A DNA stretch of 64,000 bases from Fimbriimonadaceae bacterium. GTDB lineage: Bacteria > Armatimonadota > Fimbriimonadia > Fimbriimonadales > Fimbriimonadaceae. This document shows positions 58,947 to 64,000 of the stretch, one piece after another. The position numbers and the translations under genes were made by a program. The stretch is taken from assembly GCA_026129685.1 (NCBI GenBank), contig JAHCHO010000002.1, positions 124,001-188,000 of the forward strand, given 5' to 3'. Each line of letters starts with the position of its first letter. Position 1 is the first letter of the stretch. A model generated the notes under the pieces. It was not told the origin of the DNA. It was given only the letters and a program-made list of their open reading frames with translations, and did not search any database.

Positions 58947-59783
58947 TCACTCCACCGGCGCAATGACGGTGGCCTTGAGGGTACCCAGCACGGGCGCGCT
59001 CAGTTGGACCTCGTCCCCGATCTCGAGCCGGGGGGGCGCTTGGTCGCTGAAGTTCTCCGACGCCATCGAGACCGCGAACACATCGCCGGAGAGCAACCGG
59101 CCGGTTTGGCTCGCGTTCACCAGCAGTTCGGCGAACGACCAGTTCGCCTCGATCATGTTCGTATGGAACACATCGCGACCGTTCACCCGGGCGACCATCT
59201 CGAGGTCCATCCGAACTCCGTCCTCGTCGTTCCGCAAGAGGTCCTGCATATCGTCGGGCGTCACCACCACCGGGCCGATCAGACTGGCGAAGTCGCGGGA
59301 CTGCCCATGCCCGGTGATCGACGACGCTTCGAACCGGGCAAGGTCGCGGGCCACGAACTCGATGCCGAGGGCATAGCCGAGGATCAGGTTCTCCGCCTCG
59401 CCCAGTTCGAGGCGATGCCCGTCGTCCTGGATCACGACCACGATCAGTGGTTCGAAGCTGAGGTCGTTCGTCAGCGACGGGTACTCGACCGACGCGCCCG
59501 GCCCCAGAATCGCGCCCGGATTGCGGTAGGAGTACGTTGGGACCGGCTCCTCGATTGGCAGGTCGTCGAGAAAGCCGAGGGGGCTCTTGATGCCATCGAT
59601 CTGGTGGTTCGAGTAGACCCGAAACGACCCGGGCCGCTTCACGGGTGAAAGAAGCTGAATATCGGCCGCTTCGTGAATGCCAAGCGGATTCTTGCCGTCG
59701 GTCTCGTAGACCTTTCCGTTGTGGTAGATGCCGACGCGCGGGTACCCGGGCGCGGCGGCAAGCTCAAACCGGCACAGCTTCAC
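58947..59783 (-). CDS. Fumarylacetoacetate hydrolase (FAH) family protein
   Basis: A 278-residue protein with the FAH-fold core: YHNGKVYETDG at the N-terminus, ILGPGASVEYP with FVARDL (metal-binding Glu/Asp region), and LLSGDVFAVSMASENFSDQAPPRLEIGDEV at the C-terminus. The family hydrolyses, hydrates or decarboxylates 2,4-diketo acids; the substrate is unclear. The start is the GTG at 59783, chosen because conserved sequence begins immediately after. It is flanked by an acetyltransferase gene (20-base gap) and the M16 gene. Confidence 0.7.
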   Translation of the reverse strand: MKLCRFELAAAPGYPRVGIYHNGKVYETDGKNPLGIHEAADIQLLSPVKRPGSFRVYSNHQIDGIKSPLGFLDDLPIEEPVPTYSYRNPGAILGPGASVEYPSLTNDLSFEPLIVVVIQDDGHRLELGEAENLILGYALGIEFVARDLARFEASSITGHGQSRDFASLIGPVVVTPDDMQDLLRNDEDGVRMDLEMVARVNGRDVFHTNMIEANWSFAELLVNASQTGRLLSGDVFAVSMASENFSDQAPPRLEIGDEVQLSAPVLGTLKATVIAPVE

Positions 59784-59803
59784 CCACCAAGGGTACCTGG
59801 GGC

Positions 59804-60751
59804 TTAGAAGTCGTCCAGAGGCCAGTGGTGCGCGGCCGGGTTCGCGAAGAGCGCCGCGACCCGCTCCCACGGCCACCGGATTTCCCGGGCCATCATCCAG
59901 GCGCACGGGGCTTCGGCGACGTCCACGGCGAGGGCACCGATCAGCGGATCGTACGTCGGGTCCAAGGGCAACCGCAAGTTGACTTCGGACAGACCACGCT
60001 CGCGTGCCGCCTCCCGCACCGTGGCTCCGAGCGGGGCCAACCCCTCCGTGTCCCCTGCGGCTTCGAGCACCGACACGCGATCGTCGCCGAACTCGGCGAC
60101 GACGTAGGTCCGCAAGTCCGCCGCGCCGGGATAGGTGAACACGGCGCGATCGGGCTTGAGCATGAGGGCGACCGTTCCCGAGCGCAAGTACCGCGCCGAC
60201 CGCGCGTGGGTCAGCGGCCTCGTCGCGTTGTCCTGGGCGTACAACTCGCCCATCCGGTCTATCAGCGTCGGGACGTGCATCGGTTCGAGCCGAACCCCGC
60301 CCGCCGCCGGCCCGCTCTCCGCCACGCGCCCGTTCCGTTCGCGCAGGGGCGTGTCCTTCCACCCGTACCGCCGGTAGTGCGCGTGCACGCCCGTGAACAG
60401 GAAGGAGAAGTCGCACCCGACCTCGTGCATCCAGGCGATCGCCATTTCCAACAGGCGTCCGGAGTGCCCTTGCCGACGCGCGCGCTCGGCGGTGGCGACG
60501 CTCCCGATCCCACCCATGATCGCTTGCCCACCCTGCTCGTCGCGAACGGGCCGAACGAAGACGTCTACCGTCGAGACCAGGTCGCCGTCGTCGAAGGTTG
60601 CGAAGGTCTGCGCCCAGCCGGACTCGCTGGTGCCCCAGTGCGCGGTGTGGAACAGCCACGTCCCCACCCCGAACACGCTCTCGTAGTGCCGCAACGCGAG
60701 GTCGCGCTCGGCGGGGAGAAGGACACGATCCTGAGTAGCCATGCCTCTCAT
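59804..60751 (-). CDS. GNAT-family N-acetyltransferase, Eis-like
   Basis: A 315-residue cytoplasmic acetyltransferase. The acetyl-CoA motif A is SVATAERARRQGHSGRLLEMAI. The N-terminal GNAT half is followed by a second GNAT-like half containing VALMLKPDRAVFTYPGA, and the C-terminal region resembles the sterol-carrier-like domain of Eis proteins. Length and order fit the Eis/multi-GNAT architecture, which acetylates aminoglycosides or protein lysines; the role here is inferred. The start could be ATG 60751 or ATG 60742. It is the first gene of a four-gene minus-strand run (acetyltransferase, FAH, protease, kinase). Confidence 0.72.
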   Translation of the reverse strand: MRGMATQDRVLLPAERDLALRHYESVFGVGTWLFHTAHWGTSESGWAQTFATFDDGDLVSTVDVFVRPVRDEQGGQAIMGGIGSVATAERARRQGHSGRLLEMAIAWMHEVGCDFSFLFTGVHAHYRRYGWKDTPLRERNGRVAESGPAAGGVRLEPMHVPTLIDRMGELYAQDNATRPLTHARSARYLRSGTVALMLKPDRAVFTYPGAADLRTYVVAEFGDDRVSVLEAAGDTEGLAPLGATVREAARERGLSEVNLRLPLDPTYDPLIGALAVDVAEAPCAWMMAREIRWPWERVAALFANPAAHHWPLDDF

Positions 60752-60907
60752 GCTATCGCACGGACCCTAGAGCGACGACCTCCATGAGGTCTATCGGGTT
60801 AGGTGACCGGGCCTTTCGACCTGCCACCTTGCGACCGCGACAATCGCGGCTGTCATTCGTCTTGTGGGTCTCACGGCCCGCGTTGGTTCGGTGAGCCGGA
60901 CGTGGCG

Positions 60908-61246
60908 ATGTTGCTTCGTGCCCAAGGGTGGCCCGACCACCTGCAGACGATGACCCGGAGCACCGCGGCGATGGTCGAGCTCGCCGTCGCCACGAAGCAC
61001 CCGATCCGATGCGTATATCTCGTCGAGAACGTCCTGCTGACCGGCGGCGACGATCGCCTGAAGCGCCAACTGGCCCGGCGGCTCGACGACCCCGACGTGC
61101 GCGTCCACGAGGCGATCGTCCGCAAGCTGTACGAGTCCATCGGAACCTGGAGGGACCTGCCGAACACGGCGGGCGCCACCCCGCACGCCGTTCGGGAGAT
61201 GCTCGCCCCGTTCGCCCAGAAGGTCCGCGAGCGCTTCGGCGGCTAG
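60908..61246 (+). CDS. Small conserved-looking protein, unknown function
   Basis: A 112-residue protein starting at ATG 60908; a GTG at 60803 would add 35 Cys/Pro-rich residues that do not look like folded protein. It is helical, with MTRSTAAMVELA, HPIRCVYLVENVLLTGG, a basic loop DRLKRQLARRLDD and EMLAPFAQKVRERFGG. No family is recognised. Its last 4 bases overlap the end of the convergent NYN gene. Confidence 0.5.
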   Translation: MLLRAQGWPDHLQTMTRSTAAMVELAVATKHPIRCVYLVENVLLTGGDDRLKRQLARRLDDPDVRVHEAIVRKLYESIGTWRDLPNTAGATPHAVREMLAPFAQKVRERFGG

Positions 61247-62211
61247 ACCGGCCCGGGGTTAAGTTCGCGCACCGTCGGGTGATCCCAGTTGATGATGATC
61301 ACCGAGTAGTCGTTCGGCTCGCCCTGGCGGCGCTCGACCTTGACCGCGCCGTTGTACTCCAGGTTCGCGATCAGCGCCTTGCGCTGGTAGTCGGCGAGTT
61401 GGGTCATCTCGTTGCGCAATTTGTGCAGGTACGGCATGAGGAACACCTCCGGGTGGTGGCCGAAGTACTTGAGCAGAATCTCCAGAGCGTCCCGTTCGTC
61501 CTCGTCGTCCATCCCGAGGGCCCGATTGAAGACCGTGGGCGGAGCGATGCGCAGGGCGGCCTTCGGCGTTTCCTTGGTCGGGGCGAGTTTGGCGCGCTCT
61601 TCCTGCTCGCGCGCGAGGGCGGCCTCCGCCTTCGCCTCGTTCAGCTTGGCGAGCGCCGATTCGCCCAGCAGCGTCTCCGCGTCGATGAAGTTCTCCTCGC
61701 CGACGTTCAGGAGGAGGTCGCCGGAAAGGAACTTCTCGCGAAAGGCGACCGCCATCACCTGCTTCGCCTGCTTCGTCAGGTGCTGGATGACCGGGATATA
61801 GTCACGGTCCCCGGCAAGAAAGATGAACGTATTGATTTCGGGTCGCGTGTACAGAATCTCGAGGGCGTCGATGCACAGCCGCATGTCGGCGGCGTTTTTG
61901 TGGTCGGTGCCCAGCACGTTGTGGGTCTCGACGCCGAGCAGATACATCGAACCCTGGGGGGTGGCCTTCATGCGCTCGAAGTCCGCGTACGCCTTCATCA
62001 CGATCACCCGCTCGTCCCGGTCCCCGAGCATCTTCGCCCGCAGGTTCCGGATCATGTCGAGAATCAGGTCGGACGGCTCGGCGAGCTTCGGGTAGTAGTT
62101 CTTGAGATAGTAGTAGACGTTTTCAAAGTCAATGAACACCGCCGCATAGCGGCGGGCGGCGTTCGGCCAGCGTAGTAAATCGGGAATCAGCGTTGCGTCT
62201 CGTGTAACCAT
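61243..62211 (-). CDS. NYN-domain (PIN-like) RNase family protein, LabA/DUF88-like
   Basis: A 322-residue protein with an N-terminal NYN nuclease domain. AVFIDFENVYYY carries the first acidic residue, DHKNAADMRLCIDALE the second site, and FLAGDRDYIPVIQHLTKQAKQV the third. A charged coiled-coil segment follows (LAKLNEAKAEAALAREQEERAK), then a C-terminal winged-helix-like domain (about residues 235-310) that would bind RNA or protein. NYN proteins cleave or bind RNA; no partner is evident. The start at 62211 has AGGAG 8 bases upstream. Confidence 0.86.
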   Translation of the reverse strand: MVTRDATLIPDLLRWPNAARRYAAVFIDFENVYYYLKNYYPKLAEPSDLILDMIRNLRAKMLGDRDERVIVMKAYADFERMKATPQGSMYLLGVETHNVLGTDHKNAADMRLCIDALEILYTRPEINTFIFLAGDRDYIPVIQHLTKQAKQVMAVAFREKFLSGDLLLNVGEENFIDAETLLGESALAKLNEAKAEAALAREQEERAKLAPTKETPKAALRIAPPTVFNRALGMDDEDERDALEILLKYFGHHPEVFLMPYLHKLRNEMTQLADYQRKALIANLEYNGAVKVERRQGEPNDYSVIIINWDHPTVRELNPGPV

Positions 62212-62243
62212 ACATGCTCCTAATGTTTCGTCGGCCCGGACGC

Positions 62244-63431
62244 TTACCGCGCCTTCGGGACGGGTTTGGCGGCCTTGTCCGGATTCGCCACAAGAAGGTC
62301 GGACGTGTCCTTGACCGCCGCCTCGGTGTAGCGGTTCTTGGCGTTCCATAGCAGGTACTCCGAATAGCCCAGTTCTCGGGCCGCCTTGATCTGGGCCCGC
62401 ACTTCCTTGGCTCCGTACGCGACGCCTCCGAGCGAGAAATCCTGCAACCACGGTCGCAACGCCTTGTCCGGCAGTCGCCTTCGGTAGTCGCCGAGGCTCT
62501 TCAGCACGATCGCGTAGGGACTGGAAGTCGGGTCCTTGATTCCATATTCCCCTCGCGCGTAGTGCGAGGGGTACACCATCGGGCAGATCAGGTCGAAAGG
62601 CTCTGCCGTGGTCTCCAGTTCCTGTCCGATCCCCTGGTCCTTCGTCGTCGAACTGATGATGCCGAACACGTCCGCGCTCAGCACCGCCCCACGCTCGTGG
62701 ACCCTTTTCCGGATGGTCCGTGCGAACGCCGCGATCACCTCGGAATGGCGCGCTTCCGGTTCCGGGTAGCTCTTCCGGCTCGGGAAGACCATCGACGCCG
62801 TCTTCCCCTCGCTCGGGAAGCGCACGTAATCCAACTGAATCTCGGGAAAGCCCAGGTCGAGGGCGTAGTCCACGATCGAAGCAAGGTACTCCCAGTTCGC
62901 TTGGTTGTACGGGTCGAGCCACGGGTAGCCCGCGCGATCCTTCCAGACCTTCCCGTCCGCTGTCTTCACCGCTCGATCGGGGCGCGCCACCGGGACGAAG
63001 CTGTCCCGGAAACAGGCGATGCGCGCGATCGGGTAGACCTTCGCCTCCTTCAGGCGCTCCATCAGTTTCTCCGGCTTGCCGACCGCAACCCGCGTCGCTC
63101 CCGACTTGTCCGCCAGTTCGATCCCGGTCCTAAAGTAAACGATCCCGGCGTCGCGCACGTCGATGACGATACTGTTCAACTCCGTGCGACCCATCATGGC
63201 GAGAACGGCGTCCATCTTCTTGGTGGAGCCCGCCGACCAAGCCGTCAGATAGAGGCCGCGAACGTGTTCGGGCCGCGCGTACGGTGGCTTCGGCTTCTCG
63301 ACCGATGCGGGCGCGGCGGGCGGACGACCGGTGCCCGACTTTGTCGGCGAAGGGCCCCCGCATGATATGATCAGGCAGACGCCAAGGATGGCGACGAGAG
63401 CATGAGGAAAGCGCGCACGGAATTGCGACAC
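62244..63431 (-). CDS. DUF4015 putative glycosidase lipoprotein
   Basis: A 395-residue lipoprotein with the lipobox IISC (Cys24) and a TIM-barrel region of the DUF4015/GH13-like family: VRGLYLTAWSAG, IVIDVRDAGIVYF, ARIACFRD, GFPEIQLDYVRFPSEG and PFDLICPMVYPSHY. The family is predicted to cleave extracellular or cell-wall polysaccharide. The only acceptable start in frame is GTG 63431. A TAAAAT on the minus strand 6 bases upstream suggests a leaderless transcript. The start overlaps the divergent deacetylase gene by 30 bases. Confidence 0.8.
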   Translation of the reverse strand: MSQFRARFPHALVAILGVCLIISCGGPSPTKSGTGRPPAAPASVEKPKPPYARPEHVRGLYLTAWSAGSTKKMDAVLAMMGRTELNSIVIDVRDAGIVYFRTGIELADKSGATRVAVGKPEKLMERLKEAKVYPIARIACFRDSFVPVARPDRAVKTADGKVWKDRAGYPWLDPYNQANWEYLASIVDYALDLGFPEIQLDYVRFPSEGKTASMVFPSRKSYPEPEARHSEVIAAFARTIRKRVHERGAVLSADVFGIISSTTKDQGIGQELETTAEPFDLICPMVYPSHYARGEYGIKDPTSSPYAIVLKSLGDYRRRLPDKALRPWLQDFSLGGVAYGAKEVRAQIKAARELGYSEYLLWNAKNRYTEAAVKDTSDLLVANPDKAAKPVPKAR

Positions 63432-64000
63432 CGTCTTATTTTAGCCCTTTCGGCATGCCTGATTCCCGCGGGTTGCGGGCAGGCGCCGCCGATCCCGGCG
63501 GCCAGCGGTCGGCTCGAGAACCAAGCGACCCCCGCCCCCGAGCCGATGCCCCGCGCCACCGATCGGGCCGCGAATCTTCAGGGCGACGTGCTGATCGTCG
63601 AGTACCACAAGATCGCCGCTGCCGAAGCGCGCTGGGACCGCTCGCGCGCCCGATTCCGAGCCGACCTCGAACGGTTCTACAAGATGGGGTTCCGGCCCGT
63701 CACCGTCGGGCAGTACCTGGACGGCAACATGCCCTTGCCTCCGGGTGCGTCGCCGATTGTGTTCACGTTCGACGATTCGCACCCTAGCCAATTCCGGCTG
63801 CTTAAGGATGGTTCGGTGGACCCCGATTGCGCCGTCGGCATCTGGCGATCCTTCGCCGAAAAGCACCCCGATTTCCCGGTGCGGGCGACCTTCTACGTGC
63901 TTCCGCCGACCCCATGGGGCCAACCGAAGCAACTCGCCGCCAAGTACGCGCTGCTCAAGGAATGGGGTTGCGAACTCGGTAGCCACACCGTCACCCACAC
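63402..64000 (+). CDS. Polysaccharide deacetylase lipoprotein, 3' end missing
   Basis: The frame runs from ATG 63402 off the end of the window (199 complete codons seen). It has a signal peptide with lipobox IPAGC, a linker, then the NodB domain: VEYHKIA, ADLERFYKMGFRPV, the metal motif TFDDSHPSQF, and GSHTVTHT at the very end, which carries the two histidines. It probably deacetylates cell-surface polysaccharide. The divergent DUF4015 gene begins inside its coding region, so the pair must share a promoter zone. Confidence 0.85.
   Translation, partial: MRKARTELRHRLILALSACLIPAGCGQAPPIPAASGRLENQATPAPEPMPRATDRAANLQGDVLIVEYHKIAAAEARWDRSRARFRADLERFYKMGFRPVTVGQYLDGNMPLPPGASPIVFTFDDSHPSQFRLLKDGSVDPDCAVGIWRSFAEKHPDFPVRATFYVLPPTPWGQPKQLAAKYALLKEWGCELGSHTVTH
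63438..63443 (-). promoter_or_regulatory. Possible -10 element for a leaderless DUF4015 transcript
   Basis: The minus strand reads TAAAAT, exactly 6 bases before the GTG start at 63431, a spacing at which transcription would begin on the start codon. The site lies inside the deacetylase coding region. No convincing -35 box is visible. Confidence 0.35.

Noticed and set aside
60803-60907. GTG start of the small protein at 60908-61246
   Set aside because: The additional 35 residues are Cys/Pro/Gly-rich and unlike folded protein; kept only as an alternative.

Overview
The window is 64 kb of GC-rich bacterial chromosome, almost completely coding, with short intergenic gaps, frequent 4-nt start/stop overlaps and regular use of GTG and TTG starts. 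The gene set comprises PEP-CTERM proteins plus an exosortase, a flagellin, TatC with Tat-exported proteins, many secreted or lipid-anchored glycan enzymes, ATPase-less sugar ABC importers and a B12-dependent methylmalonyl-CoA operon. This fits a free-living carbohydrate-degrading diderm; a lineage such as Armatimonadota (Fimbriimonadia) is my best inference, not something the sequence proves. I saw no rRNA, tRNA, CRISPR array, prophage or insertion sequence.

Layout. 1-7.1 kb: the 3' part of a GH4 glycosidase facing a minus-strand run (PEP-CTERM protein, Gfo/Idh oxidoreductase, small outer-membrane-like protein, Tat-exported NHL protein, GH5 glycosidase, membrane protein, DinB-like protein). 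7.1-18.0 kb: a sugar locus with GH4, ROK kinase and an AgaI-like amino-sugar-phosphate deaminase, a NodB-like deacetylase, a sugar ABC importer (permease, binding protein, permease) and a minus-strand pair (GH36-like glycosidase and DUF5107/TPR protein). 18.3-24.8 kb: the propionyl/methylmalonyl-CoA operon (carboxyltransferase, biotin carrier, epimerase, mutase small and large subunits). 24.9-32.4 kb: a lipoprotein, a Tat-exported phosphoesterase, a secreted Gly/Pro-rich protein, tatC, an MrfA-type helicase and a second PEP-CTERM protein. 32.5-41.2 kb, minus strand: second ABC importer, penicillin-acylase-family hydrolase, flagellin, and a secreted protein with 78-bp tandem repeats.

41.3-46 kb: LigD (phosphoesterase-ligase-polymerase order) and a GH36 alpha-galactosidase. 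46-49.4 kb: exosortase with EpsI partner and a glycosyltransferase, divergent from a sugar 3,5-epimerase-like gene. 49.5-56.1 kb: an AbrB-type regulator translationally coupled to a complete TolC/adaptor/RND efflux operon. 56.1-60.8 kb, minus strand: acetyltransferase, FAH-family enzyme, M16 protease and GAF histidine kinase. 60.9-64 kb: small unknown protein, NYN-domain protein, DUF4015 glycosidase-like lipoprotein and a polysaccharide deacetylase cut by the window edge.

How the parts work together. The two PEP-CTERM proteins are probable clients of the exosortase. The NHL protein and the phosphoesterase carry twin-arginine signals and are probable TatC clients. The GH4/ROK/AgaI trio, importer and neighbouring deacetylase suggest scavenging of a galactosamine-containing glycan. 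The mutase operon links propionyl-CoA to succinyl-CoA. The most unusual signals are the perfect 14-bp hairpin inside the start of tatC, the AbrB-RND coupling, two additional membrane segments in the RND pump, the recently expanded 78-bp repeat array, the perfect 10-bp inverted repeat in front of ligD, and the head-to-head overlapping starts at 63.4 kb.
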